From positions 3,100,001 through 3,164,000 of the forward strand of contig CP148074.1 in NCBI GenBank assembly GCA_037482215.1: 64,000 nucleotides of DNA, written 5' to 3'. This document shows positions 54,870 to 62,371 of the stretch, piece after piece. The notes beneath the pieces were generated by a model. That model did no database searches, was not told where the DNA came from, and worked only from the letters and a program-made list of their open reading frames with translations. The stretch comes from Pseudomonas mendocina. GTDB lineage: Bacteria; Pseudomonadota; Gammaproteobacteria; Pseudomonadales; Pseudomonadaceae. The position numbers and the translations under genes were made by a program. Within the stretch, counting starts at the first letter, position 1; every line of letters starts with the position of its first letter.

Positions 54870-56882
54870 ATGCGGCTGTTCTTGTGCGAGAAGCCCTCCC
54901 AGGGCAAGGATATTGGTCGGATTCTCGGCGCGACACAGCGCGGTGAAGGCTGCCTCAACGGCTCCGGCGTCACGATTACCTGGTGCATCGGCCATCTCGT
55001 AGAAGCGGCAGCACCCGAGGTCTATGACGCGGCGCTCAAGCGCTGGTCACTGGAGCAGTTGCCCATCATTCCCCAGCAGTGGCGGGTCGAGGTCAAACCC
55101 AAGACCGCCACGCAATTCAAGGTCGTCAAGGCGCTTCTGGCGAAGGCGACCCATCTCGTCATCGCCACCGATGCCGACCGCGAGGGCGAGCTGATTGCCC
55201 GCGAGATCATCGACCTGTGCGGCTACCGTGGCCCCATCGAGCGCTTGTGGCTATCGGCACTCAACGATGCGTCGATCCGCACTGCGCTCGGCAAGCTGCG
55301 ACCGTCGTCCGATACGCTGCCGATGTATTACTCGGCGCTGGCACGTTCGCGGGCAGACTGGCTCGTCGGCATGAACCTCAGCCGTCTTTTCACTGTGCTC
55401 GGGCGGCAGGCGGGCTACGACGGCGTGCTGTCGGTCGGACGTGTCCAGACCCCGACCCTGAAGCTGGTCGTGGACCGCGACCGCGAAATCGCGGCTTTCA
55501 AGTCGGTGCCGTTCTCGGCCATCGACGTGTCTCTGTCCGCAGAGGGTCAGGCTTTCGCCGCGCAGTGGGTTGCGCCCGACGGCTGCACCGACGACGCCGG
55601 TCGTTGCCTGCAACAGCCGGTCGCCCAGCAGGCGGCGCAGCAGATTCGCGCTGCGGGCAGCGCCCAGGTGGTGTCGGTCGAGACCGAGCGCGTGCGCGAA
55701 GGCCCGCCGCTGCTGTTCGACCTGGGGACGCTTCAGGAGGTCTGTTCCAGGCAGCTCGGGCTGGACGTGCAGGAGACATTGCAGATCGCCCAGGCCCTGT
55801 ACGAGACGCACAAGGCCACGACCTACCCGCGCTCGGACTCCGGCTACCTGCCCGAAAGCATGTTCGCCGAGGTGCCCACTGTCCTGGACAGCCTGTTCAA
55901 GACCGACCCGTCGCTGCGACCGATCATGGGTCAGCTCGACCGCTCCCAGCGTTCGCGCGCCTGGAACGACGGCAAGATCACGGCGCACCACGGCATCATT
56001 CCGACGCTCGAACCCGCGAACCTCTCTGCTCTGAGCGAGAAGGAGCTGGCGGTGTACCGGCTGATCCGGGCGCATTACCTGGCGCAGTTCCTCCCACACC
56101 ACGAGTTCGACCGTACCGTGGCTGAGTTTTCCTGCGGGCAGCAGACGCTGGTGGCCACCGGTAAACAGGTGGTCGTCAAGGGTTGGCGTCTGGTGCTGGC
56201 CGAACCGAAAGCGGATGAGGACGGCGACGACGCGACGCGCAGCCAGGTGCTGCCCCCGCTGCGTGAGGGCCTGGCGTGCCAGGTGGCCGAGGTCGAGATC
56301 AAGGCGCTCAAGACGATGCCGCCCAAGCCCTACACCCAGGGCGAACTGGTCAAGTCGATGAAGGGCGTTGCGCGCTTCGTGACCGACCCGCGTCTGAAAC
56401 AGAAGCTGAAGGACACAACGGGCATCGGCACCGAGGCGACGCGAGCCAACATCATCAGCGTGCTGATCGCCCGTGGCTACATCGTGAAGAAGGGACGCTC
56501 CATTCGCGCATCGGATGCGGCGTTCACGCTGATCGACGCCGTGCCCGCAGCGATTGCAGATCCCGGCACCACTGCGGTGTGGGAGCAGGCGCTCGACATG
56601 ATCGAGGCCGGACAGCTCACCCTGGACGTATTCCTCAGCAAGCAGGCCACCTGGATTTCGCAGTTGACCGCGCAGTACGGCAGCATGTCCCTGTCCATCA
56701 AGCTTCCCCATGGGCCAATATGCCCGCAGTGCGGCGCACCGACGCGCCAGCGCACCGGCAAGAGCGGCCCATTCTGGTCGTGCAGTCGCTACCCCGACTG
56801 CCAAGGCACGCTGCCGGTCGAATCCGGTACGCCCAAGCGTGGCGCTTCGCGCTCGCATAGCAGCGGCCGCAAAGGCACCTGA
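54870..56882 (+). CDS. topB: DNA topoisomerase III, ICE-encoded
   Basis: Type IA topoisomerase of 670 residues: Toprim domain (MRLFLCEKPSQGKDIGRIL; metal site ATDADREGE at 99-107), the catalytic Tyr319 in TTYPRSDSGYLPES, and a C-terminal zinc finger CPQCGAPTRQRTGKSGPFWSCSRYPDC (near 616-645). It decatenates or relaxes single-stranded regions during element replication. ICEs of this backbone always carry this gene near ssb, separate from the host topB. Confidence 0.95.
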   Translation: MRLFLCEKPSQGKDIGRILGATQRGEGCLNGSGVTITWCIGHLVEAAAPEVYDAALKRWSLEQLPIIPQQWRVEVKPKTATQFKVVKALLAKATHLVIATDADREGELIAREIIDLCGYRGPIERLWLSALNDASIRTALGKLRPSSDTLPMYYSALARSRADWLVGMNLSRLFTVLGRQAGYDGVLSVGRVQTPTLKLVVDRDREIAAFKSVPFSAIDVSLSAEGQAFAAQWVAPDGCTDDAGRCLQQPVAQQAAQQIRAAGSAQVVSVETERVREGPPLLFDLGTLQEVCSRQLGLDVQETLQIAQALYETHKATTYPRSDSGYLPESMFAEVPTVLDSLFKTDPSLRPIMGQLDRSQRSRAWNDGKITAHHGIIPTLEPANLSALSEKELAVYRLIRAHYLAQFLPHHEFDRTVAEFSCGQQTLVATGKQVVVKGWRLVLAEPKADEDGDDATRSQVLPPLREGLACQVAEVEIKALKTMPPKPYTQGELVKSMKGVARFVTDPRLKQKLKDTTGIGTEATRANIISVLIARGYIVKKGRSIRASDAAFTLIDAVPAAIADPGTTAVWEQALDMIEAGQLTLDVFLSKQATWISQLTAQYGSMSLSIKLPHGPICPQCGAPTRQRTGKSGPFWSCSRYPDCQGTLPVESGTPKRGASRSHSSGRKGT

Positions 56883-57405
56883 CCGACTCCGTTTCCCGTG
56901 GGCCGCGCTCTGTTTCAAAGGCGTGGCCCGTGTCCCGCACGCCCCTGCGGGTCGCCCAGCGCGCAACGCCTTCTTGTCCGTGTGCGCGTCCCGTCCAGCC
57001 GTCCCCGGCTGCGGGACCTGAAGGTAGCTTTTCCGCGAACCGTCTCCCGCGTGTTCTGCTGGTCTGTGTTTCTCCCGCCCACTGCGAAGGGTCCCCCGAT
57101 GGCTTGCCAGGCTGCGCGAACCCTCCGGAGACCCTTTGTGGTCAGCGGTATTCGGTGCCGGTGCCCACCGGCGCAAAAACGGGCTCCCTTTGTGCGCGGA
57201 TGTGCGCCAGACGATGCCGGCCCCAGCCACGACATGGGCCGGGTGTGATTGCTGATGAGCAGACGGTTCTAGCGACGACCGGGCCTGCAACAGCCCACGG
57301 GTGGTTATTTCCTCCCGAGCCGAAGGTCAGCGAGCCTTCGGCGTCTTTATCTCGCCGATCAACATTCCGACCCAATGGACGGCCACAGCAACAGGAAACC
57401 GACGC
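56883..57405 (+). other. 523-bp structured leader upstream of the 81-residue protein
   Basis: No convincing gene, although GC-rich DNA leaves frames open. Several hairpins: CCCGCA / TGCGGG (56934-56951); a long one at 56988-57017 (GTCCCG, CAGCCG-TCCC-CGGCTG, CGGGAC) followed by CTTTT at 57028; AAGGGTC / GACCCTT (57087-57136); GCCGGT-GCCC-ACCGGC (57157-57172); and GCCGAAGG / CCTTCGGC (57319-57342). The second may end the topB transcript. Confidence 0.55.
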
Positions 57406-57651
57406 ATGCAACAACCGGAGAAAGTACGAGCCGCGTTCGAGCGCGACCTTGGCAACAAGGTGCTGTTCATCAAGGGCGGCAAACTGCTGTTCATCGATGG
57501 CATCAACCTCAAGGCCATCGCCGACCGTAAGGCGTATTTCGCTTCGCTGCGTGCGCGGCAGGCGCAACCCATTGTGGTCCTGGCCGAACTGGGACAGGAC
57601 GAGGCATTCGCCCTGTGGAAGCAGCATGTCCTGGGCGACACGCCCGAGTGA
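57406..57651 (+). CDS. Small conserved ICE protein, unknown function
   Basis: An 81-residue cytoplasmic protein (KVRAAFERDLGNKVLFIKGGKLLFIDGINLKAIADRKAYFASLRARQAQPIVVLAELG). It is common beside topB in this ICE family but I do not recognise a named domain. AGGAAA lies before the ATG at 57406; an open frame from 57301 would cross the leader hairpin. A terminator follows 29 bp after the stop. Confidence 0.7.
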   Translation: MQQPEKVRAAFERDLGNKVLFIKGGKLLFIDGINLKAIADRKAYFASLRARQAQPIVVLAELGQDEAFALWKQHVLGDTPE

Positions 57652-57680
57652 GCCAACGCACCCACGCACCACCCTGACAG

Positions 57681-57701
57681 CCCGCACTTGATGCGGGTTT
57701 T
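57681..57701 (+). terminator. Terminator after the 81-residue protein gene
   Basis: CCCGCA-CTTGA-TGCGGG followed by TTTTCTTTC, a standard Rho-independent terminator. Confidence 0.85.
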
Positions 57702-57790
57702 CTTTCTCTGCGCCGATCAATCCGGGCTGGGCCGAATGCCGTTTTCCAACTGACGCAGCGCGGCCCCCGCATGAAGCTGCCCGCATGTTC

Positions 57791-57851
57791 GCTGATTCGT
57801 CAGCACATGCCAGCAGCCATGGGTTCCTGGCTGCCGCGGGTTCTTCCCGCG
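57791..57851 (+). ncRNA. Three-hairpin leader RNA motif, copy A
   Basis: Stem 1 GCTGA-TTCG-TCAGC, linker ACATGCC, stem 2 GCAGCCA / TGGCTGC with an 8-nt loop, stem 3 CGCGGG-TTCTT-CCCGCG. It lies 130 bases upstream of the 70-residue protein gene. Copies B and C have the same order with changed but still paired stems. Confidence 0.72.
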
Positions 57852-57981
57852 TAACCCGCCAGTCCGTATCGCATCAAGTCTGCGGACGCGCGTCCCCGTG
57901 ACGCCGATGCTTTTTATCCACCGCGTGCGGGAGCTGCCATCCCGTGAGGGACAAGGCCTCGCTTTTCCAAGGAGCCTACCC

Positions 57982-58194
57982 ATGTCCCACATAGCCTCTT
58001 TCGGCCAGTTGGCCTTGACCTATTGCGGCAAGTTCCTGCCGCTCGAAGTCCTGCAAAGCGCCGCCGGCCACTACATCGGCACGCGCGATACCGAAGGTCC
58101 CGTTTCGCGGGAATCGCACGAGTACTTCCGCAGCCATGCGGCGGCTCAACGTGCCCTCGAAAGAGGCGGCTGGTCCCAGCTCGCCATTCCCTGA
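57982..58194 (+). CDS. Small conserved ICE protein, unknown function
   Basis: A 70-residue protein: FGQLALTYCGKFLPLEVLQSAAGHYIGTRDTEGPVSRESHEYFRSHAAAQRAL. The GHYIGT...GPVSRESxEYF pattern recurs in small proteins of integrative elements, but no function is known to me. AAGGAG precedes the ATG at 57982. It is followed after 21 bp by the next gene, so both share a transcript headed by leader copy A. Confidence 0.75.
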   Translation: MSHIASFGQLALTYCGKFLPLEVLQSAAGHYIGTRDTEGPVSRESHEYFRSHAAAQRALERGGWSQLAIP

Positions 58195-58215
58195 TCCAAC
58201 TGGAGGAATCACGCC

Positions 58216-58608
58216 ATGAATCAACTGCTGCCGCAGGAAGTCGTCGATCAGATCATGCGGGAAGAGCAGCATTTCGCTGCCGCGCCCCAAGCCTTCTTCG
58301 AGGCCTGGAAGCGTGGTGCCGAGATCGCTGGCCCCGAATGGTTTGGCGATGGCACCCGTGACGGCCTGAACCAGGCCAAGAGCAAGTGGGATCTGCGTCC
58401 CAACATGCTGCGGCTCAACGACGCCCTCGGTGTCCTGAGCAGCGGGCAACGCATGTTTCTGTCCGCCATGGTCAGCTTCTACAACGCGCGCGAGGGCGGT
58501 GCCATGCTCAAACGCTGCCACTTCCACGGGCTGTCGGACTTCGACGGTCTCGACCTGGAACGCCGCAAGGTCATTGCCGACTTGATGCTGAACTACAGCG
58601 GTTGGTGA
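58216..58608 (+). CDS. Conserved ICE protein, unknown function
   Basis: A 130-residue soluble protein, largely helical (MNQLLPQEVVDQIMREEQHF, AFFEAWKRGAEIAGPEWF, SGQRMFLSAMVSFYNAREGGAMLKRC, LERRKVIADLMLNYSGW). It is recurrent in ICEclc/PAGI-2-like elements and has no assigned role. GGAGGAAT stands before the ATG. Cotranscribed with the preceding small gene. Confidence 0.78.
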   Translation: MNQLLPQEVVDQIMREEQHFAAAPQAFFEAWKRGAEIAGPEWFGDGTRDGLNQAKSKWDLRPNMLRLNDALGVLSSGQRMFLSAMVSFYNAREGGAMLKRCHFHGLSDFDGLDLERRKVIADLMLNYSGW

Positions 58609-58757
58609 CCCCGTTTCCGGCACACCATCGCCTTTTCGTTCCCCACGAGAGACATGCGCCTACACGGTCATGTCCCTCAATTTCCTTTCCGTTGCCCAGC
58701 GTAAGGCTGAATCAAAGCCAACGATCACCTCTGCCTGACGCATTTTCCACTTTCAAC

Positions 58758-58811
58758 CCACCGGGTCCAATTCCCGGTGGCGGGAATTGGCTCCATTATT
58801 CAATCAGGAGC
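58758..58811 (+). promoter_or_regulatory. Leader with two mutually exclusive hairpins and a masked RBS
   Basis: CCACCGGG / CCCGGTGG (58758-58780) and CCAATTCCC / GGGAATTGG (58767-58790) share bases 58773-58775 and cannot form together. Right after them GCTCC (58790-58794) pairs perfectly with the Shine-Dalgarno GGAGC (58807-58811), 6 bases before the ATG. Confidence 0.62.
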
Positions 58812-58817
58812 GTTCCC

Positions 58818-59555
58818 ATGTCTCAGAATCCAAATCCCTTTCTGCGCGGCTACTGGAATTTGAACATCGTCCGCACGCTGTCCATCAGCTACGAGGACGG
58901 AAGCCCGCATGTCTGGCGAAACATCCACCCGAGCCAGCAACACCTTTCCGACCAGGAACTGATTTCATCGTCCTGCATCGTCACCAGCGATTTCGCGGTG
59001 GTCACGAACGGCTCTGAACCTGTGAGTGCCGAGGTACTGGCCGAATGCGATGCCGATGAAGGCGTTAACGGCGAAGGCGTGATCAATGCCGTGGTCTATG
59101 CCATTCATGGCGAGGACTTCGACGGTCGCCTGATCCACGTTGGTGACAGTTATTCGGTCGAGGCCGCGCGGGAAGTCGTGCAGCGCCTGAGTTTCGAGAC
59201 CGGCTACTACAGCCGATGCTGGGAGATCAGCAGCGCGCACATCAGCCCGGAAACCGACCAGTACCTCGCCAATCTGGCGGATCTTGCCACGCCGGAGGCC
59301 TTTTTGTTCATCGCCTTTCGGGTTCCGTACAGCCCGGCGATCGGCGTCAAGCTGATCTCCACACCCTGGACGGACAAGAACCTGGAGCACGCCGAGGGCA
59401 TCACCGCCGAGCAGCTTCGGCAGGAGCACCGCAGCAAGGGCATGCCAGACGACCTGGCGAACATCCTGGAACTGGCTGGGCAGGCCGATGTGCGCATCCT
59501 CATCCTCGACGCTGACGCGCCCGTGTTGCTGGGCCTGCCGCTGGCCGAGTCCTAG
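58818..59555 (+). CDS. Conserved ICE protein (possibly DUF5983 family)
   Basis: A 245-residue soluble acidic protein. Recognisable blocks: LNIVRTLSISYEDGSPHVWRN, SFETGYYSRCWEISSAHI, LFIAFRVPYSPAIGVKLISTPWTDKNL and LAGQADVRILILDADAPVLLGLPLAE. Similar proteins in these islands are labelled DUF5983, as far as I recall. No enzymatic motif is visible. The ATG at 58818 has a partly masked AGGAG; the frame is open from 58386 but that part overlaps the upstream gene. Confidence 0.75.
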   Translation: MSQNPNPFLRGYWNLNIVRTLSISYEDGSPHVWRNIHPSQQHLSDQELISSSCIVTSDFAVVTNGSEPVSAEVLAECDADEGVNGEGVINAVVYAIHGEDFDGRLIHVGDSYSVEAAREVVQRLSFETGYYSRCWEISSAHISPETDQYLANLADLATPEAFLFIAFRVPYSPAIGVKLISTPWTDKNLEHAEGITAEQLRQEHRSKGMPDDLANILELAGQADVRILILDADAPVLLGLPLAES

Positions 59556-59597
59556 AGCAAACACACCACGCGCCCACCTTCCTCTTTGTCCTCCATG

Positions 59598-59645
59598 CCA
59601 GCCCGTCTCCTTTCTGGGAGCCGGGCTGGTCCAATTCCATAGGAG
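59598..59645 (+). promoter_or_regulatory. Leader hairpin with alternative pairing to the RBS
   Basis: CCAGCCCG / CGGGCTGG (59598-59629) encloses CTCC-GGAG (59607/59617). The same CTCC could instead pair with the Shine-Dalgarno GGAG (59642-59645). GGTCCAATTCC at 59628 repeats the 11-mer at 58764 in the previous leader. Confidence 0.52.
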
Positions 59646-59651
59646 CACTTT

Positions 59652-59930
59652 ATGTTCCCCGACCTCATCTCGCCCGCACGCGACTTCGAGCATCAGCTTG
59701 GAGCCTGCGTCAACGCCATGGGCCAGGACGACGCCATCGGCCAGATCCTGGTATTCGAGCGCTTGAGCGGCATGCTGCACATGCGCCATATCGCCAGCGC
59801 CGATCTGGCAGACACCGACATTGATGCCTACGAAATGGTCGTCTTCGACGGTGGCAACACCGGCGGCGACACGTGGAAGCACGTGTTCTTTCCACGTCAG
59901 CGCGAACACTACTTCGTGTACCAAGCCTGA
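59652..59930 (+). CDS. Small conserved ICE protein, unknown function
   Basis: A 92-residue acidic protein (DLISPARDFEHQLGACVNAMGQDDAIGQILVFERLSGMLHMRHIAS ... DAYEMVVFDGGNTGGDTWKHVFFPRQREHYFVYQ). No known domain or motif; mixed alpha/beta by appearance. AGGAG precedes the ATG. A clean terminator follows 7 bp after the stop, so it ends its transcription unit. Confidence 0.73.
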   Translation: MFPDLISPARDFEHQLGACVNAMGQDDAIGQILVFERLSGMLHMRHIASADLADTDIDAYEMVVFDGGNTGGDTWKHVFFPRQREHYFVYQA

Positions 59931-59936
59931 CCACCC

Positions 59937-59957
59937 AGCCCCTTTCGAGGGGCTTTT
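59937..59957 (+). terminator. Terminator after the 92-residue protein gene
   Basis: AGCCCCT-TTCG-AGGGGCT then TTTC: 7-bp perfect stem, stable TTCG loop and a short U tract. Confidence 0.85.
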
Positions 59958-60045
59958 CTTGTCGCGACGCAGGAAAGCGGGTGCGGCGCGGTGCGGTTTC
60001 CTGAGCGCAGGCGGCTCACTCCAGGGCCATCCTTGCCCCATGTTC

Positions 60046-60111
60046 GTCGGCGTTGCCGACACATGCCCAGGCAGCCAAGACCTTCAAGGCTGCAAGCGCG
60101 GGAAACCGTGC
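60046..60111 (+). ncRNA. Three-hairpin leader RNA motif, copy B
   Basis: Stem 1 GTCGGC-GTT-GCCGAC, linker ACATGCC-CAG, stem 2 GCAGCC / GGCTGC with an 11-nt loop, stem 3 GCGCGG-GAAA-CCGTGC (one G-U pair, GNRA loop). It lies 98 bases upstream of the gene at 60210. Confidence 0.74.
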
Positions 60112-60152
60112 TGGTTGTTTCTTCCTACGGACGCATTGCGCCCATTCACCCA

Positions 60153-60203
60153 CAAGGGACCTCTCCCTTGCGGGCGGGGAATCCCTTGTTCTTCCTCAAG
60201 GAG
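60153..60203 (+). promoter_or_regulatory. Four-segment switch-like leader before the 270-residue gene
   Basis: CAAGGGA (60153), TCCCTTG (60164), TCCCTTG again (60182) and the ribosome binding site CAAGGAG (60197). The first can pair with either TCCCTTG, and the second TCCCTTG can pair with the ribosome binding site through CCTTG/CAAGG. Confidence 0.58.
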
Positions 60204-60209
60204 ATTCAC

Positions 60210-61022
60210 ATGGATCGCTCTCTTATCAAGACCCTGATGCCTTCGCTGGTCGCAGGCCATGTGCCCCGCAACGTGCGGTCGTTCAAGTACCGCGTGTTCG
60301 ATGATCAGCCACAGTCCTCGACACTGGGCTTCATCATTGATCCCCAGCCCTTCGACGGCAAGGTGGTCGCAGCCAGCGAAGACGCCATCGTCGTCAAGCT
60401 CAAGCCCAGCGAGTTCGCGGTACTCGATCCCAACCTGGTGACCAGCATTCCCAGTGAGGGCACCAAGGTGCATGTCCAACCCTATGCCCGTCGTCGTTTC
60501 GACGGTCTGCGTGCGGACACGCCAGAAGAGCGCACCGAGATGATGTCCGACGGCACTCCCTACACCGTCAAGACACACATCCTCGGCTCCGCGCCGGCCA
60601 AGCTGCCCATTCCCGAGCCGCAGTGCATGGAACTGGGTCAGCTCATCGAGCAGTTGGAGGAAATGCCGGCGCCCGACGGGTTCCGGCGCATCACCCACAT
60701 GCTGGTCGATGCGGGCGCCCACGACTTCACCTGGGTCGATCCGAAGCCGTCCAGGATCATCGAAACGCCTCCGGCGATCAGTTTCACGGTTTCGACCGCG
60801 AAGTTCGCCGGCCAGGTGACGATCCTCTACCAGCGCGGCAGCGATACCTATGCGGTGGAGCTGCGCCGCGACGGCGAGTTGGTCGATCGGCACGACGAGG
60901 TGTATTTCGACATCCTCGGCGAAGTGCTGGAGCGGCTCATCGACGACGGGCGCTGGCGTCTGATCGATGTGAGCGTGATCGGCGCGGAGACGTCCCGACG
61001 GCGCCGCGCTGTACCGGCGTGA
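60210..61022 (+). CDS. Conserved ICE protein, unknown function
   Basis: A 270-residue soluble protein recurrent in this ICE family. Blocks: SLVAGHVPRNVRSFKYRVFDDQPQSS, LGFIIDPQPFDGKVVAASEDAIVVKLKPSEFAVLDPNLV, then a C-terminal half with FTWVDPKPSRIIETPPAISFTVSTAKFAGQVTILYQRGSDTYAVEL. No catalytic motif is visible to me. AAGGAG before the ATG at 60210; the frame is open to 59991 but that would translate leader copy B. A terminator follows. Confidence 0.78.
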   Translation: MDRSLIKTLMPSLVAGHVPRNVRSFKYRVFDDQPQSSTLGFIIDPQPFDGKVVAASEDAIVVKLKPSEFAVLDPNLVTSIPSEGTKVHVQPYARRRFDGLRADTPEERTEMMSDGTPYTVKTHILGSAPAKLPIPEPQCMELGQLIEQLEEMPAPDGFRRITHMLVDAGAHDFTWVDPKPSRIIETPPAISFTVSTAKFAGQVTILYQRGSDTYAVELRRDGELVDRHDEVYFDILGEVLERLIDDGRWRLIDVSVIGAETSRRRRAVPA

Positions 61023-61065
61023 CACCACGAAAAGAACCAGGCGACATGCCCCCCCCACAGGCTCT

Positions 61066-61093
61066 CCCTCCATTCGGAAGGAGGGCCTTTTTT
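61066..61093 (+). terminator. Terminator after the 270-residue gene
   Basis: CCCTCC-ATTCGGAA-GGAGGG followed by CC and six T; a clear Rho-independent terminator 44 bp after the stop. Confidence 0.88.
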
Positions 61094-61183
61094 CTGCCTG
61101 GGAGATTTCATCAAAGGGAATCGACCGGATGCCGATTGATGGCTGTCTCGCGCGCGAGGCCCGGCCATGCTGAGCCCATGCCT

Positions 61184-61251
61184 GCTGACGTTGTCAGCGA
61201 CATGCCAGGCAACCATCGGTCTTCGAGGTTGCGGCGCAGTTCCCACTGCGT
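61184..61251 (+). ncRNA. Three-hairpin leader RNA motif, copy C
   Basis: Stem 1 GCTGAC-GTT-GTCAGC, linker ACATGCC-AG, stem 2 GCAACC / GGTTGC with a 12-nt loop, stem 3 GCGCAG-TTCCCA-CTGCGT. It lies 151 bases upstream of the DUF3577 gene. Stem 2 shows a two-sided G-C to A-T change against copies A and B. Confidence 0.76.
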
Positions 61252-61332
61252 GACCGAGCCAGCTCGCACCACATCCATCCGCGAGCGGCCACCAGTCTCT
61301 GGTGGTGGATGCTTTCGCCTTATCAACCCATC

Positions 61333-61396
61333 GCGGGGTTACGCACCTTTCCCCGCAGCGTGGGGCCGGTGTGTCTCCGCTTCATCCCTATGGAGA
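61333..61396 (+). promoter_or_regulatory. Switch-like leader of the DUF3577 gene
   Basis: GCGGGG (61333), CCCCGC (61351) and GGGG (61362) permit two exclusive hairpins; then TCTCC (61374-61378) can pair with GGAGA (61392-61396), the ribosome binding site 7 bases before the ATG. Confidence 0.52.
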
Positions 61397-61402
61397 TTCA
61401 CC

Positions 61403-62317
61403 ATGAGCACCACGTCCAACGAGAAATCGTATTTCGACCTCCACACCTCGGGCATCGGTTACATCCAGCGTGCCCGTGAAGTGCCTGTCCGGGGCGGCCG
61501 CCGCGCGCAGCCTTTCCTGGCATGCACCATCGCCGCGCTGGTCGGTTCCGCAAAGGACCCCAGCTATCGCTATTGCGACGTCAAGGTCTCGGGTGCCGAG
61601 GCCAAGAAGCTGGTCGAGCGCTACATCGGCGTTGACGATCCCAAGCAGCGCCCACTGGTGCGCTTTCGCCTCGGCGACCTGTGGGGCGATGCATACATCC
61701 GTGACAAGGGCGATCAGAAAGGTCAAGCCGCCGCGTCCCTCAAGGCGCGCCTACTCAAGGCCGAGCCGCTTGACCGGGCCGAACTGGCTTCGATCAGGCA
61801 GCACGAGCTGATCACCCGCGGCATCGGCTACCTCAGCCGTCCGAAGGACGTCACGCCCAAAGATGGCGACCCGTTCCTCTCTTGCACCGTCGCCGCGCTG
61901 GCCGGGCCTGTCGATGAACCGGAGTATCGGTACTTCGACACCATCGTCACCACCCCTGAAGCCGAGCATCTGGTTCGCCGGTGCGTGCAGGCCATCGAAG
62001 GGGACTGCAAGGTGCTGATCGCCTTCCGTCTCAACGACATGAAGATCGATCCGTACATCCGCACCAAGGGTGAACGCGCTGGGGAACCGGCCGCAAGCCT
62101 GGAATCGACGCTGATCCACATCGGCCTGATCAAGATCGACGGCACCAAGGTCTATCCGACGAGCCCCGCGCAAGCCGAGACGCCGCCAGCCCAGGACGCA
62201 TCCGCGTCCGAAGCCGAGGACGCCGACCCCGCTGCCGATCAGCCTGCCGAGCCCGCCGAGCGCGAGCCCGAAGGTGAAGTCGAGAAGCAGGAGCCGGCAT
62301 TGGCTGCTTCGTTCTGA
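61403..62317 (+). CDS. DUF3577 / STY4534 family ICE replication protein
   Basis: A 304-residue protein of the DUF3577 (STY4534) family tied to ICE replication. It contains two copies of the domain: first GIGYIQRAREVPVRGGRRAQPFLACTIAAL (about 13-120), second GIGYLSRPKDVTPKDGDPFLSCTVAAL (about 137-245), each followed by YRY-D and FRL-D blocks, then an acidic Ala/Pro/Glu tail. The domains resemble single-stranded-DNA-binding folds in length, which is only a guess. The ATG at 61403 has GGAG; upstream in-frame sequence is leader RNA. Confidence 0.87.
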   Translation: MSTTSNEKSYFDLHTSGIGYIQRAREVPVRGGRRAQPFLACTIAALVGSAKDPSYRYCDVKVSGAEAKKLVERYIGVDDPKQRPLVRFRLGDLWGDAYIRDKGDQKGQAAASLKARLLKAEPLDRAELASIRQHELITRGIGYLSRPKDVTPKDGDPFLSCTVAALAGPVDEPEYRYFDTIVTTPEAEHLVRRCVQAIEGDCKVLIAFRLNDMKIDPYIRTKGERAGEPAASLESTLIHIGLIKIDGTKVYPTSPAQAETPPAQDASASEAEDADPAADQPAEPAEREPEGEVEKQEPALAASF

Positions 62318-62321
62318 TCGG

Positions 62322-62348
62322 CAAGGCCCTCGCGGGCCTTGTCGTTTT
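62322..62348 (+). terminator. Terminator/attenuator between DUF3577 and DUF3275 genes
   Basis: CAAGGCCC-TCGC-GGGCCTTG followed by TCGTTTT. It sits 24 bp before the next ATG, so it may be both terminator of one gene and leader of the next. Confidence 0.75.
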
Positions 62349-62371
62349 CCCAATCGCTAAGGAGAACCATC

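Larger units (their letters stand above)
57652..57981 (+). other. 330-bp region with terminator and structured leader
   Basis: No gene. It holds the terminator at 57681, the three-hairpin motif at 57791-57851, a GGACGC-GCGTCC palindrome near 57883 and a short TCCC-GTGA-GGGA hairpin with GNRA loop at 57940-57951, 30 bases before the next ATG. Confidence 0.65.
61023..61402 (+). other. 380-bp region with terminator and DUF3577 leader
   Basis: No gene. Contents in order: terminator (61066), leader RNA copy C (61184-61251), CCACCAG-TCT-CTGGTGG hairpin (61289-61305) and a switch-like segment before the ATG. The upstream frame stays open in phase with the DUF3577 gene, but this is a GC effect. Confidence 0.65.

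Noticed and set aside
55251..57290. 679-codon minus-strand frame over topB and its downstream gap
   Set aside because: TopB on the plus strand has all catalytic motifs. The antisense product is Arg/Ala/Gly-rich and resembles nothing.
58640..58675. GACATG / CATGTC hairpin as a fourth copy of the leader RNA motif
   Set aside because: It has ACATGCGCC, but no stem 1 before it and no stem 2/3 in the right order, so it does not fit the motif.
58386..59555. Extended start for the gene at 58818
   Set aside because: The extension overlaps the 130-residue gene and a leader with strong hairpins; the ATG at 58818 has a proper ribosome binding site.
60623..62317. Long version of the DUF3577 protein (564 codons)
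   Set aside because: The extra 260 codons overlap the previous gene, a terminator and leader RNA copy C. The Met at 61403 with GGAG begins the family sequence.
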